Part shown: positions 7,468-16,235 of the stretch, in pieces
Position numbering within the stretch: the first letter of the stretch is position 1
How the letters are laid out: every line of letters begins with the position of its first letter
Assembly (NCBI GenBank): GCA_002311635.1
Contig: DBZJ01000086.1
Span: 3,423 to 25,173 of the forward strand
Length of the DNA: 21,751 nucleotides
Source: Syntrophaceae bacterium UBA1163
GTDB lineage: Bacteria; Desulfobacterota; BSN033; UBA1163
Reading direction: 5' to 3'
Translations under genes and position numbers: made by a program
The notes under the pieces: model-generated
The model's input: only the letters and a program-made list of their open reading frames with translations
What the model was told of the DNA's origin: nothing
The model's database searches: none

Positions 7468-7599
7468 TCGCACCTCCATACATGAGGATAGGCCGCTTTA
7501 GAGCCTTCCTAGTCTTTCCGACCGGAGCCGGTATTGCTTTCTTTCCTCCTCGGACTCCGATTCCGCCTGAGATACGCCACAGCTTTAACAAGGGCGGCC

Positions 7600-8994
7600 T
7601 CACGCCGTGCCGTATTTCCTCTTGAGGAACTCCATCCCCGTCATGGGATAGAGGGCGTAGATCAGTATATCCTCCATCCTGTCCGATATGCCTTTCAGGG
7701 CCTCACGCGCCTTGGGCAGTTCAGGCTCCAGTACGTCACCGGGGCGAACGTCGATAGGCGTCTCCCCCCTCTCGTAGCCCTTCAACGCCTTCTTCCTGAT
7801 TTCCTCATTTACCGGCGCGGAAGGACGGCCGTAAAGGCCATAGAAGTAATCTTTCACCTCTTTTGTGGTCACTTTGTATCTGCCCATGAGCACGTTCATC
7901 ACCGCCTGGACCCCAACGATCTGGCTCGTAGGGGTGACGAGCGGGGGATAGCCCATTTCAGCCCGTGTCCGGGGTATCTCTTCATACACCTCATTGATGC
8001 GGTGAACGGCCTTTGCCTGTTTCAACTGGCTCACGAGGTTGCTGATCATGCCGCCCGGTATCTGGTGCATGAGCACGCCGATATCGATCACGGAAAATTT
8101 CGTCGTATCGGAGAACTGCAGGTACTTCGCGATGATGCTCTCCAGATAGTCGTTGATCTCGGGAAATTTTTTCAGATCAAGGCCCGTATCCCACTTGGTC
8201 CCTGTCAGGGTCACGATAAAGGGTTCGACCGCGGGATGGGAGCTCCTGAGGGCAAAGGGCGCGATACAGGTATCGATCCCGTCGGCTCCTGCTTCCGCCG
8301 CCTTGAGACACGCCATGGAGGCCATACCGCTCGTGTAGTGGGTGTGGAGAAAGACGGGGATTTTCAGGGTCTTTTTCAGGGCGGAGACGAGCTCGTAGGC
8401 GTCGTAGGGAGATATGATGCCGGCCATATCCTTGATACAGAGGGAATCCGCTCCCATTCCTTCCAATCTCTTTGCCTTCTCCAGATAATAGCTGAGATTA
8501 TAAACCGGCCCTCCCATCCGTCTCTCGGTCAACGAATAACAGATCGTCCCCTGAATATGCTTTCCGACCTTCTTGATCACCTTGAAGGCCGTCTCAAAGT
8601 TTCGCTCATCGTTAACCGCATCGAAACAACGGAAGATGTCAATGCCCACCTCGGCCGATTTCTCGACGAATGCCTCCACCAGATCATCCGGGTGGTTCCG
8701 GTAAGCGACCAGATTCTGGCCCCGAAGAAGCATCTGAAAAGGAGTTCGCGGCATGAGTTTCTTCAGGACTTTCACCCTTTCCCAGGGGTCCTCTCCCAAA
8801 AACCGGTGGGCGACGTCAAAAGTAGCCCCTCCCCACATCTCCACTGAATGGAACCCCACCTTGTCGAGCCCCTCGGCTATAGGGATCATATCCTCTGTCC
8901 TCATCCGGGTGGCCAAGGTCGACTGATGCCCATCCCGAAGGGTCGTATCCGTTATCTTGATTGGTTTTTTCGGTATCTTATCCATTCCTTCCAT
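7600..8994 (-). CDS. Pyruvate/oxaloacetate carboxyltransferase subunit lacking a biotinyl domain
   Basis: The 464-residue protein is a carboxyltransferase of the oxaloacetate decarboxylase alpha / pyruvate carboxylase B / transcarboxylase 5S type. It has an HMGL-like TIM barrel (about 10-280) with DTTLRDGHQS (metal ligand D16, R20), CIKDMAG (the lysine, K188, that is carbamylated in this family) and metal histidines H217 and H219 in HTHYTSG, then a conserved carboxylase domain (about 300-460). Full-length alpha subunits are usually near 590 residues and end in a biotinyl domain (AMKM); this protein stops before it, so biotin must come from a separate carrier protein not in the window. The ATG at 8994 has GGAGGG upstream. 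bioB nearby supplies biotin, but the genes are not in one operon. Decarboxylase or carboxylase direction cannot be told. Confidence 0.92.
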   Translation of the reverse strand: MEGMDKIPKKPIKITDTTLRDGHQSTLATRMRTEDMIPIAEGLDKVGFHSVEMWGGATFDVAHRFLGEDPWERVKVLKKLMPRTPFQMLLRGQNLVAYRNHPDDLVEAFVEKSAEVGIDIFRCFDAVNDERNFETAFKVIKKVGKHIQGTICYSLTERRMGGPVYNLSYYLEKAKRLEGMGADSLCIKDMAGIISPYDAYELVSALKKTLKIPVFLHTHYTSGMASMACLKAAEAGADGIDTCIAPFALRSSHPAVEPFIVTLTGTKWDTGLDLKKFPEINDYLESIIAKYLQFSDTTKFSVIDIGVLMHQIPGGMISNLVSQLKQAKAVHRINEVYEEIPRTRAEMGYPPLVTPTSQIVGVQAVMNVLMGRYKVTTKEVKDYFYGLYGRPSAPVNEEIRKKALKGYERGETPIDVRPGDVLEPELPKAREALKGISDRMEDILIYALYPMTGMEFLKRKYGTA

Positions 8995-9199
8995 CTTTTT
9001 CCCTCCTCAACAAACCTTTTGAGGCAACTCAGTGAGTTTTTCCCCAAACCCTTGCAAGGCTATCTGCAAATTTGTTAACATACTGACGATTTTTTTTCAA
9101 ACCAAAACCTTTGCACTTCAAAATTCCAATATCTCTTGACAAAAAACTTTTTTTTTATATATTTATTTGTTTAATTTAACGTAAAAGAACCGAAACGAA
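8995..9199. other. AT-rich divergent intergenic region at the strand and composition switch
   Basis: These 205 bases separate the minus-strand carboxyltransferase from the plus-strand YceD gene. The stretch from about 9060 is very AT-rich with runs of T and A. It holds the proposed YceD-rpmF promoter and a possible leftward promoter (TTGAAA and TAACAA with 17 bases between, minus strand, at about 9070-9105). No RNA gene or coding region is seen. Confidence 0.6.
9136..9163 (+). promoter_or_regulatory. Putative promoter of the YceD-rpmF-plsX-fab run
   Basis: TTGACA (9136-9141) and TATATT (9158-9163) are separated by 16 bases in a T-rich tract. Transcription would start near 9170, about 30 bases before the YceD start codon. 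Confidence 0.6.
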
Positions 9200-9736
9200 A
9201 TGTTTGCTTTGAAATTGGATGAAATTCCTGAACAGGGTCTGGATCTACAATGGAAGGAAGAGAAGGCCTCCTTGTTAGGTTACGTGAAGGACCTTTCGAG
9301 AATCGACTTCGACTTCGAGACCCCGCTCCAGGCAGAGGTAAAGATCCAGAAGGCGGGCCAATCCGTCGTGATTACGGGGAAGGTCGAGGTCACTCTTCGA
9401 TTCCAATGTGTCAGATGCTTGAAGGAATTCTCCTATCCTCTCGCCACTACCTTTGAGCTCACCCTTCACCCTTTAAAAGAGGCTCCCTCGGAGGAAGAGA
9501 CCGAAGTCGGGAGCGAGGAGATGGAGTCGAGTTTCTTCGAGGGAGGAGAAATTCACCTTTCCGAGATCGTCTGCGAACAGATTTTTTTGGAAATCCCCTA
9601 CCAGCCCGTCTGTCAGGAGGGATGCAAAGGGCTTTGCCCGAAATGTGGAAAAGATCTAAATCTCTCTTCCTGTGGATGCGGAAAGGAGGAATTGGGATCA
9701 GTGTTTTCGGCTCTCAAGAAATTAAAGCTTGATTAA
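9200..9736 (+). CDS. yceD: YceD/DUF177 family protein
   Basis: YceD-family proteins are encoded next to rpmF in most bacteria and are linked to 23S rRNA accumulation. The 178-residue protein has the family's central signature around C70-x2-C73 (FQCVRCLKEF) and an acidic middle. The C-terminal region has IPYQPVCQEGCKGLCPKCGKDLN with cysteines at 138, 142, 146, 149, 158 and 160, which may bind zinc; this cysteine-rich form is common in anaerobes and Gram-positives. The ATG at 9200 matches the usual family start but has only a weak Shine-Dalgarno. Placement directly before rpmF supports the call. Confidence 0.9.
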   Translation: MFALKLDEIPEQGLDLQWKEEKASLLGYVKDLSRIDFDFETPLQAEVKIQKAGQSVVITGKVEVTLRFQCVRCLKEFSYPLATTFELTLHPLKEAPSEEETEVGSEEMESSFFEGGEIHLSEIVCEQIFLEIPYQPVCQEGCKGLCPKCGKDLNLSSCGCGKEELGSVFSALKKLKLD

Positions 9737-9837
9737 TGCCGTCATAATCTGTTATGTGGAAAAGATAAGGTCGATGGGCCAAATTCTTAATTTAACATCT
9801 GAAAATAATTTCAACGGATGAGAAAGGATGCATTCGA

Positions 9838-10023
9838 ATGGGAGTTCCGAAAAGGAGAACCTCAGCAGCCAAAAGGGGTCAACGTCGAGCCCATGATAAA
9901 CTGGCTGCTCCTAATTTCTCTCTGTGTCCTCAATGTCATGAGCCTTTACTCCCCCATCATGTCTGTCCCCATTGTGGGACTTACAAAGGGAGAGAGGTGA
10001 TCAAGGTGGAAGAAGAGAAGTAA
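9838..10023 (+). CDS. rpmF: 50S ribosomal protein L32
   Basis: The 61-residue protein begins [20 protein letters not shown], the standard basic N-terminus of L32, and carries the zinc-ribbon cysteines C30-x2-C33 and C43-x2-C46 ([18 protein letters not shown]). The zinc-binding form is retained. The ATG at 9838 matches the family start, with AGGA at 9826-9829 as Shine-Dalgarno. It lies 101 bases after YceD and 33 before plsX, the standard arrangement. Confidence 0.98.
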   Translation: MGVPKRRTSAAKRGQRRAHDKLAAPNFSLCPQCHEPLLPHHVCPHCGTYKGREVIKVEEEK

Positions 10024-10056
10024 GGCACAGAGGATGATGTTGGGAGAAAACGTAAG

Positions 10057-11112
10057 ATGAAGATTGCGGTCGATGCGATGGGAGGGGATTTTGCCCCTCA
10101 AGTGACTGTGGAGGGAGCCGTCTTAGCGGCAAAGGAATACGGGGTCAAGGTGGTTTTGGTGGGGGACGAGGATCAAGTAAGCAAGGAACTGTCCAAATAC
10201 CCTACGTCAAAACTCGCCATCTACATCCACCATGCTCCATTCGTGGTTGCCATGCATGATTCTCCATCGACGGTCATCCGGAGGATGAAAGATACCTCTA
10301 TCAAGGTCGCCCTCGATCTGGCAAAAGAGGGCCAGGTCAGCGGCGTGGTCTCCGCCGGAAATTCGGGAGCGGCCATGGGTTTGGCGATGTATATCTTAAA
10401 AAAATTGGAAGGCGTGGAACGGCCTGCTATCGCCACGATCCATCCCACCACCAAAGGCAGCACGGTCCTCATTGATTCCGGCGGCACTGTGGATTGCAAA
10501 CCCTTTCATCTTGTCCAGTTTGCAATGATGGGGGATGCCTATGCAAAATATATTCTGGGAAAGGAAAGCCCTCGAATTGGCGTGTTGAGCAATGGAGAGG
10601 AAGAGGGAAAAGGAAATGAGCTGACGCGAGAGGTCCATGATATTTTGTCGGAGACCGATTTGAACTATGTCGGTTATGTGGAGGGCCGGGATCTCAACAA
10701 CGGAGAAGTGGATGTCATGGTATGCGACGGTTTTGTTGGAAATGTGGCGTTAAAGGTAAGCGAAGGGCTCTGGGAGACCATCCACGCGATTCTCAAGCAG
10801 GAAGCAGAGGATAATATTAGAGCGAAAGCAGCCTATTTCCTGATGGGGCGGGCGATTCGTCGCCTGGAAAAGAGGCTTGACTATGCAGAAGTTGGAGGAG
10901 CGCCTCTCCTTGGAATTAACGGCAACTGCCTCATCTGCCATGGTTCGTCAAATGGCAAGGCGATCATGAATGCCATTGTCTTGGCCTCGAACTTGGCCAA
11001 GAATAGACTGAACGAGCATGTCATTGAAGAGCTTAAGGAGAAAGAGGATCTGTTTCGTCTGGGACAAAAACGACCGGATCGGGCGAACGGCGAGGTTAAA
11101 TCGATACGCTGA
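10057..11112 (+). CDS. plsX: Phosphate acyltransferase PlsX
   Basis: PlsX converts acyl-ACP to acyl-phosphate, feeding PlsY in phospholipid synthesis. The 351-residue protein starts MKIAVDAMGGDFAP and shows the family blocks HAPFVVAMHDSPSTVIRRMKDTS, VSAGNSGAAMG, VLIDSGGTVDCKP and YVEGRDLNNGEVDVMVCDGFVGNVALK. Length is normal. The ATG has GGGAG upstream. It links ribosomal L32 to the fatty-acid genes, as in many bacteria; fabH normally follows but an acyl-CoA dehydrogenase gene is found instead. Confidence 0.98.
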   Translation: MKIAVDAMGGDFAPQVTVEGAVLAAKEYGVKVVLVGDEDQVSKELSKYPTSKLAIYIHHAPFVVAMHDSPSTVIRRMKDTSIKVALDLAKEGQVSGVVSAGNSGAAMGLAMYILKKLEGVERPAIATIHPTTKGSTVLIDSGGTVDCKPFHLVQFAMMGDAYAKYILGKESPRIGVLSNGEEEGKGNELTREVHDILSETDLNYVGYVEGRDLNNGEVDVMVCDGFVGNVALKVSEGLWETIHAILKQEAEDNIRAKAAYFLMGRAIRRLEKRLDYAEVGGAPLLGINGNCLICHGSSNGKAIMNAIVLASNLAKNRLNEHVIEELKEKEDLFRLGQKRPDRANGEVKSIR

Positions 11113-11129
11113 CGTCCTTTAAAAGGACG
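11113..11129 (+). promoter_or_regulatory. Near-perfect palindrome before the acyl-CoA dehydrogenase ribosome site
   Basis: CGTCCTTT and AAAGGACG flank a single A. As RNA it can form at least a 6-bp hairpin with a 5-base loop. It begins at the plsX stop and ends two bases before the GGAGGAG used for the next gene, so it could stabilise the mRNA 3' of plsX or tune translation of the next gene. It has no T-run, so it is not a terminator. Confidence 0.4.
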
Positions 11130-11143
11130 AGGAGGAGAGCCTG

Positions 11144-12316
11144 TTGGATTATTTTCTCACACCGGAACAAAAAATGATTCGAGATTTAGCGAGGAAGGTC
11201 GCCCAGGAAAAAATGCTGCCCGCGCGCGCCGAATTGGACGAGAAGGAGGAGTTTCCGTGGGAGATCGTTAAGATCAGCGCGGAAGCGGGCCTCATGGGCG
11301 TCTCCATGCCGGAGGAGTATGAGGGCTTTGGAGGAGGTATCTTAGAATATTGTTTGGTTGCAGAGGAATTGAGCCGTGTCTGTCTCGGGATCGCAACCAG
11401 TATCGTCGCAAGCGGATTGGGCGCGATGCCCATCCTGCTTTTTGGAAGCCCTGAACAGAAGAAGAAATATCTGCCGGACATTGCCAAAGGGAAGAGATTG
11501 GCTGCATTCGGGTTGACCGAGGCCGATGCGGGAAGTGACGCAGGTTCTATCCGAACCATTGCTACGCGAAAGGGAGAGGGATATGTTTTGAACGGGACGA
11601 AGCAGTGGATCACCAACGGCGGTGAGGCGGAAATCTACTCGGTGATCGCGATGACCGACCGGTCGAAAGGTCCCAGAGGCGCGAGCGCTTTGATCGTGGA
11701 GAAGGGAACCGCGGGCTTCAATTTTGGGAAGAAAGAGAAGAAGATGGGGATCCGGTCCTCTGCGACGCGGGAGCTCGTCTTCCAGGACTGTTTTGTTCCC
11801 AAGGAAAATCTGATTGGAAAAGAAGGAATGGGATTTATCGTCACCATGAGGACGTTTGATCGAACCCGACCCGGGGTGGGCGCCCAGGGTGTCGGGTTGG
11901 CCCAGGGGGCACTCGATGAAGCGGTCCGTTATGCCAGAGAACGAGAGCAGTTTGAAAAGAAGATCATTTCCTTCCAAGCGGTTCAGCACATGTTAGCCGA
12001 TATGGCGACTCTCGTAGAGGCCGCGAGGGCATTGGTCTATTCGGTCGCCCGCTATATCGATCAATCGCAAAACCCCAAGGAGATTTCAAAGGTCTCCGGA
12101 ATGGCGAAAGTCTTTGCCAGTGATGTGGCCATGAAAGTGACCACCGATGCGGTTCAAGTCTTCGGAGGCTATGGGTATATGAGGGATTATCCCGTGGAGA
12201 AGATGATGCGGGATGCAAAAATTCTCCAGATCTATGAAGGGACGAACCAGATCCAGCGGAATGTCATCGGTTTGGAATTGAGCAAGGAATATGCAGGGAA
12301 GAAAGGACTCCAATGA
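11144..12316 (+). CDS. Acyl-CoA dehydrogenase in the fabH position
   Basis: This FAD flavoenzyme of the acyl-CoA dehydrogenase family has 390 residues with the full three-part fold. It shows the N-terminal helical domain, the FAD/substrate signature (AAFGLTEADAGSDAGSIRTIATRKGEGYVLNGTKQWITNG, given here only as a landmark near 118-160 by its TEADAGSD core), SSATREL, and the C-terminal catalytic base E365 in YEGTNQIQRNVI, as in short/medium-chain enzymes. The start is TTG at 11144, seven bases after GGAGGAG. The stop overlaps the fabD ATG (ATGA), so it is translationally coupled to fabD. This points to a real part of the fatty-acid operon. Substrate chain length and CoA or ACP preference are unknown. 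Confidence 0.94.
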   Translation: MDYFLTPEQKMIRDLARKVAQEKMLPARAELDEKEEFPWEIVKISAEAGLMGVSMPEEYEGFGGGILEYCLVAEELSRVCLGIATSIVASGLGAMPILLFGSPEQKKKYLPDIAKGKRLAAFGLTEADAGSDAGSIRTIATRKGEGYVLNGTKQWITNGGEAEIYSVIAMTDRSKGPRGASALIVEKGTAGFNFGKKEKKMGIRSSATRELVFQDCFVPKENLIGKEGMGFIVTMRTFDRTRPGVGAQGVGLAQGALDEAVRYAREREQFEKKIISFQAVQHMLADMATLVEAARALVYSVARYIDQSQNPKEISKVSGMAKVFASDVAMKVTTDAVQVFGGYGYMRDYPVEKMMRDAKILQIYEGTNQIQRNVIGLELSKEYAGKKGLQ

Positions 12317-13233
12317 AGTCCATCGCCTTTACCTTTCCTGGACAAGGCTCCCAATATGTGGGAATGGGAAGGGAACTCTTCGAAAATTTCAGTGTGGCAA
12401 GACAGATTTTTGAGGAAGCGAATGATGCCCTTCATTTCTCTGTATCCGACCTCTGTTTCAAGGGCCCTGAAGAAGCGCTGAGGCTGACCGAAAATACCCA
12501 ACCCGCCGTACTGACGACGAGCGTTGCCGCACTCAGGGTGCTTCAGGCGGAGAAAGGCTATGCCCCGCAGTTCGCAGCGGGGCACAGCCTCGGAGAATAC
12601 AGCGCTTTGGTCGCCTCCGAAGCGCTCGCCTTCTCTCAGGCCGTGAAGATTGTCCGTCTGCGCGGGAAGTTTATGCAGGAGGCCGTGCCGGTGGGAGAAG
12701 GGGCCATGGCAGCTGTCCTCGGTATGGAGAGGGAACAGGTTGAAAAACTTTGTGAAGAGATTTCCTCCGGCGAGGTTCTTACTCCTGCGAATTTTAATAG
12801 CCCGGGTCAGATTGTGATCGCCGGTCATTCGAAAGCGGTCGAGCGGGCCATTGAGAGAATAAAGCGGGATGGAAAGAAAGCGGTCCTGCTTCCGGTCAGC
12901 GCGCCGTTTCATTCTCCTCTCATGAAACCGGCAGCGGAGCGTCTGGAGAAGGCATTGGAAGAGATTTCTGTTAACGATCTGAAGATCCCGGTGGTGACAA
13001 ACGTAGAGGCCGAGGCCAATACCTCGAAAGATAGGGTGAAAGAATTGCTGGTGGCTCAGGTATCAAGCCCTGTTCGCTGGGAAGAGTCCATGAGGAAGAT
13101 GATCGAAAAAGGGGTTGAGCAGATCGTGGAAGTCGGCCCTGGAAAAGTTCTCTCCGGTCTGATGAAACGGATCGATAGTCGTGTGGAGACGAAGAACATA
13201 GAAGATCTCAAAACTTTAAAGAGCATAGCCTAG
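12313..13233 (+). CDS. fabD: Malonyl-CoA:ACP transacylase
   Basis: FabD loads malonyl groups onto ACP. The 306-residue protein has the N-terminal FPGQGSQYVGMG, the nucleophile S92 in GHSLGEYSAL, and the catalytic H200 in APFHSPLM. C-terminal VEVGPGKVLSGLMKRI is typical. Its ATG overlaps the acyl-CoA dehydrogenase stop by four bases. It is followed by a 262-base gap with a palindromic element before fabG, which may interrupt or attenuate the operon. The stop codon lies in a small hairpin (TAGCGC-AGA-GCGCTA, 13231-13245). Confidence 0.97.
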   Translation: MKSIAFTFPGQGSQYVGMGRELFENFSVARQIFEEANDALHFSVSDLCFKGPEEALRLTENTQPAVLTTSVAALRVLQAEKGYAPQFAAGHSLGEYSALVASEALAFSQAVKIVRLRGKFMQEAVPVGEGAMAAVLGMEREQVEKLCEEISSGEVLTPANFNSPGQIVIAGHSKAVERAIERIKRDGKKAVLLPVSAPFHSPLMKPAAERLEKALEEISVNDLKIPVVTNVEAEANTSKDRVKELLVAQVSSPVRWEESMRKMIEKGVEQIVEVGPGKVLSGLMKRIDSRVETKNIEDLKTLKSIA

Positions 13234-13277
13234 CGCAGAGCGCTAAAGTGGCGCCCGTAAATTGCTTCACAGACGCC

Positions 13278-13341
13278 GTCATTCCGGACTTGATCCGGAA
13301 TCCAGTCTTTTAAGCTGGATTCCCGCCTTCGCGGGAATGAC
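13278..13341. repeat. Palindromic intergenic repeat element, copy 1
   Basis: The element is bounded by 8-base inverted ends GTCATTCC (13278-13285) and GGAATGAC (13334-13341). It contains two perfect hairpins: ATTCCGGA-cttga-TCCGGAAT (13281-13301) and ATTCCCGC-cttc-GCGGGAAT (13319-13338), with a weaker CCAG/CTGG pair between. A related copy lies at 17571-17663. Elements of this kind are dispersed in many proteobacterial genomes. It lies in the 262-base fabD-fabG gap, where I see no gene; the rest of the gap is unremarkable, with no convincing promoter. Confidence 0.85.
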
Positions 13342-13495
13342 AACCTTTATTATTGTAAAGAAGTGTTAGATTTACTACGCTAGTGTGGCGCGTCCAACGG
13401 TTCTTTACATTATGATGACAAACAAGTTAAGGGCCTTTTGACGCTTTGCGCTATGCGGCGAGCGCTTTGCGATTTGTTGATGGACGGAGGAAGGG

Positions 13496-14236
13496 TTGAA
13501 GCTGACGGGGAAAGTAGCTTTGGTGACGGGTGCGGCTCAGGGCATTGGGAGAGCGATTGCCCTGCTTCTTGCTCGAAACGGAGCCGATATCGTTGTCTCC
13601 GATATCAATCTTGAGAAGGCCGAGGAGACGGCAAAAGAGATCAGGGCGATTGGCCCAAAAGCGACGGCGGTCAAAGTGGACGTTTCCAATCTGAGCGATG
13701 TCGAGCGGATGGTGGAGGCCCTCATAGAAAAGCTTGCCAAGATCGATATTTTAGTGAATAATGCTGGCATTACTCGTGACAAACTCATCCTCAGAATGAC
13801 AGAAGAGGATTGGGATGCCGTTCTTGGCGTTAATCTGAAGGGAACGTTCAACTGTACCAAGACGGTCATTCGACACATGGCGAAACAGCGAAGCGGCAAG
13901 ATCGTCAATATCGCCTCCGTGGTCGGGGAGATGGGGAATGCCGGACAGGCGAACTACTCCGCCTCAAAGGCCGGCGTCATCGGTTTGACCAAAACCATTG
14001 CGAGGGAGTACGCGCAAAGAGGGATCAATGTCAATGCCATTGCCCCCGGATATATCGAAACGCCGATGACCGATGCCCTTCCAGAAAAGGCGAAGGAGGA
14101 ATTAAAGAAGCTCATTCCCATGGAGCGGTTAGGGAAGCCGGAAGACGTAGCCGAAGCCGTGTTTTTCCTCGTTTGCGAAGAATCCAGTTATATTACCGGT
14201 CAGGTATTGAATGTGAACGGTGGCATCTATATGTGA
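13496..14236 (+). CDS. fabG: 3-oxoacyl-ACP reductase
   Basis: FabG reduces 3-oxoacyl-ACP with NADPH. The 246-residue protein is a classical short-chain dehydrogenase with [10 protein letters not shown] (nucleotide-binding loop, 11-20), NNAG (88-91) and the catalytic set N113, S141, Y154, K158 (YSASK). [23 protein letters not shown] is the FabG signature. The start is TTG at 13496 with GGAGG about seven bases upstream. It lies directly before acpP, the standard order. Confidence 0.97.
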   Translation: MKLTGKVALVTGAAQGIGRAIALLLARNGADIVVSDINLEKAEETAKEIRAIGPKATAVKVDVSNLSDVERMVEALIEKLAKIDILVNNAGITRDKLILRMTEEDWDAVLGVNLKGTFNCTKTVIRHMAKQRSGKIVNIASVVGEMGNAGQANYSASKAGVIGLTKTIAREYAQRGINVNAIAPGYIETPMTDALPEKAKEELKKLIPMERLGKPEDVAEAVFFLVCEESSYITGQVLNVNGGIYM

Positions 14237-14261
14237 CGAATCAAAACAAGGAGGTGATTCC

Positions 14262-14498
14262 ATGTCTATTGAGAAGAGAGTGAAAGAGATTATCGTAGAG
14301 CAGTTGGGTGTCAATGAAAACGAGGTGGCTCCAGAGGCCAAATTCGTTGACGACTTGGGAGCGGATTCTCTCGATTTAGTGGAATTGGTCATGGCTCTGG
14401 AGGAGGAATACAATATAGAGATCTCCGATGAAGAAGCCGAGAAGATCCTCACCGTCGGAGATGCCATTGAATATATTCAGGCCCATGTGACGCAGTAA
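14262..14498 (+). CDS. acpP: Acyl carrier protein
   Basis: The 78-residue acidic protein carries the phosphopantetheine site S36 in [18 protein letters not shown]. The start [10 protein letters not shown] at 14262 is chosen over an in-frame ATG at 14220 because the latter would add 14 residues overlapping fabG, and AAGGAGGTGATTCC is an excellent ribosome site just before 14262. It lies between fabG and fabF. The very strong Shine-Dalgarno fits the high amount of ACP cells need. Confidence 0.99.
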   Translation: MSIEKRVKEIIVEQLGVNENEVAPEAKFVDDLGADSLDLVELVMALEEEYNIEISDEEAEKILTVGDAIEYIQAHVTQ

Positions 14499-14537
14499 GG
14501 GTTTTCGCCGGGCACATGCCGAAGGAGGTGTGAGGTT

Positions 14538-15779
14538 TTGCGAAGAAGGGTTGTCGTCACCGGAATAGGGTTGGTGATCCCCGTCGGAATCGGAGTCGAA
14601 ACGGCGTGGAAGAACGTCTGCGAGGGAAAATCAGGCATCGGCCCTCTCACGCGGTTCGACTCAAACGGATTTGAGACGAGGATCGCAGGGGAGGTACGAG
14701 ACTTTAACCCAGAGCTGTACATCGATAAGAAAGAGATCAAGAAAATGGATCTCTTCATTCATTATGCCATTGCGGCCACGAAGGAGGCCCTGGGCGACGC
14801 CCGGTTGGCTATCACTCCCGAGAACGCCGAACAGATCGGCGTGATCGTGGGGACGGGTTTGGGAGGATTGCCCAGCATCGAAAAATATCACAAAGTCCTT
14901 TTGGAAAAAGGACCGGGCCGAATTACTCCATTCTTCATTCCGATGCTCATTGCCAATTTGGCCTCTGGGCAGATTGCGATCCTGTTTGGCCCCAAGGGGC
15001 CGAATACGTGTGTGGTCACCGCCTGTGCGACGGGAGCTCATTGCATTGGAGATGCGTTTCGCACCATTGTTTACGGGGATGCGGAGGCGATGATTGCAGG
15101 CGGGACCGAAGCCAATATCACCCCACTCACCGTCGGCGGGTTCAATGCGATGAAGGCGCTTTCTACGAGAAACGACGAACCGCAGAAAGCCAGCCGGCCA
15201 TTTGAGAAGAATCGCGACGGTTTTGTGATAGCAGAGGGTGCAGGGGTTCTCGTCTTAGAGGAATTACAGTTTGCGTTAAATCGGAAAGTAAGGATCTATG
15301 CGGAGCTGGTAGGCTATGGCTACACAGGCGACGCGTATCATATCACTGCCCCATCCCCGGATGGCGATGGGGCAGTACGATGCATGAAGATGGCGATCAA
15401 GGATGCCGGGCTGAGGCCGGAGGACGTGGACTACATCAATGCCCACGGGACCTCCACTCCGCTCAATGACTTGACCGAGACGATTGCCATTAAAAAGGTA
15501 TTCGGTGACCGTGCAAAAAAGGTCCCCGTGAGTGCAACCAAATCGATGACCGGCCATCTCTTAGGGGCGGCCGGAAGCACTGAAGCCATTTTCACCATTT
15601 TATCCATTCGGGATGGCATCATGCCGCCCACCATCAACTATGCGGAGCCCGACCCACAATGTGATTTAGATTATGTCCCCAACGTGGCAAGGCGAAAACC
15701 ATTGAAAATTGCCATGTCCAACGCCTTCGGGTTTGGCGGCACCAATGCCGCCCTCGTCTTCAAAAAATTTGAAGGATAA
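14538..15779 (+). CDS. fabF: 3-oxoacyl-ACP synthase II
   Basis: FabF condenses acyl-ACP with malonyl-ACP. The 413-residue protein has the nucleophile C163 in [16 protein letters not shown] and the two active-site histidines in [12 protein letters not shown] and [13 protein letters not shown], plus the C-terminal [12 protein letters not shown]. The start is TTG at 14538, seven or eight bases after AAGGAGGTG. The intact Cys-His-His set identifies a true condensing enzyme, not a decarboxylase-only paralogue. It is the only ketoacyl synthase in the window; no FabH or FabB is present. Confidence 0.97.
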   Translation: MRRRVVVTGIGLVIPVGIGVETAWKNVCEGKSGIGPLTRFDSNGFETRIAGEVRDFNPELYIDKKEIKKMDLFIHYAIAATKEALGDARLAITPENAEQIGVIVGTGLGGLPSIEKYHKVLLEKGPGRITPFFIPMLIANLASGQIAILFGPKGPNTCVVTACATGAHCIGDAFRTIVYGDAEAMIAGGTEANITPLTVGGFNAMKALSTRNDEPQKASRPFEKNRDGFVIAEGAGVLVLEELQFALNRKVRIYAELVGYGYTGDAYHITAPSPDGDGAVRCMKMAIKDAGLRPEDVDYINAHGTSTPLNDLTETIAIKKVFGDRAKKVPVSATKSMTGHLLGAAGSTEAIFTILSIRDGIMPPTINYAEPDPQCDLDYVPNVARRKPLKIAMSNAFGFGGTNAALVFKKFEG

Positions 15780-15782
15780 CAC

Positions 15783-16235
15783 ATGCAGATCGGTTTGGCC
15801 TGTGACCATGGGGGCTTCGAGCTCAAAGAAGAGCTGAAGGCCTTTTTGAAATCCCTCGGTTTCAAACCCATAGACATGGGTACCTTCAACGAAGAATCAG
15901 TGGATTATCCGGATTTTGGGGTTCTGGTGGCAGAGAAGGTCTCTCGGGGAGATTTGGAAAAGGGGATCCTGGTCTGCGGCACCGGCATCGGGATGTCTAT
16001 CGTAGCCAATAAATTTCCGGGAACCAGAGCGGCTCTGGCGAACGATCTTTACTCTTCCCGTTGCAGCCGAGAACATAACGACGCCAATATACTCATCGTG
16101 GGTGGCCGAATCATCGGGAAGGAATTGGCAAAAGAAATCGTCAAGGTTTGGTTGGAAACCCCGTTTGCCGGGGGCAGGCACAAAAGGCGATTAGAAAAAA
16201 TCGAGGCCCTCGAAAAAGAAAAGTTTAAGGAGTAA
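15783..16235 (+). CDS. rpiB: Ribose-5-phosphate isomerase B
   Basis: RpiB interconverts ribose-5-phosphate and ribulose-5-phosphate, the latter being a riboflavin precursor (substrate of RibB). The 150-residue protein starts MQIGLACDHGGFELKE and has the catalytic C65 in CGTGIGMS and H98 in REHNDANIL; the C-terminus has the usual GGRHKRRLEKI. It starts three bases after the fabF stop, with AAGGA as ribosome site. In related genomes glyA commonly follows; here there is a repeat-filled gap. Confidence 0.96.
   Translation: MQIGLACDHGGFELKEELKAFLKSLGFKPIDMGTFNEESVDYPDFGVLVAEKVSRGDLEKGILVCGTGIGMSIVANKFPGTRAALANDLYSSRCSREHNDANILIVGGRIIGKELAKEIVKVWLETPFAGGRHKRRLEKIEALEKEKFKE

Noticed and set aside
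7534..8847. Long plus-strand open frame of 437 codons
   Set aside because: It is antisense to the well-supported carboxyltransferase gene and its translation is histidine/arginine-rich without family features.
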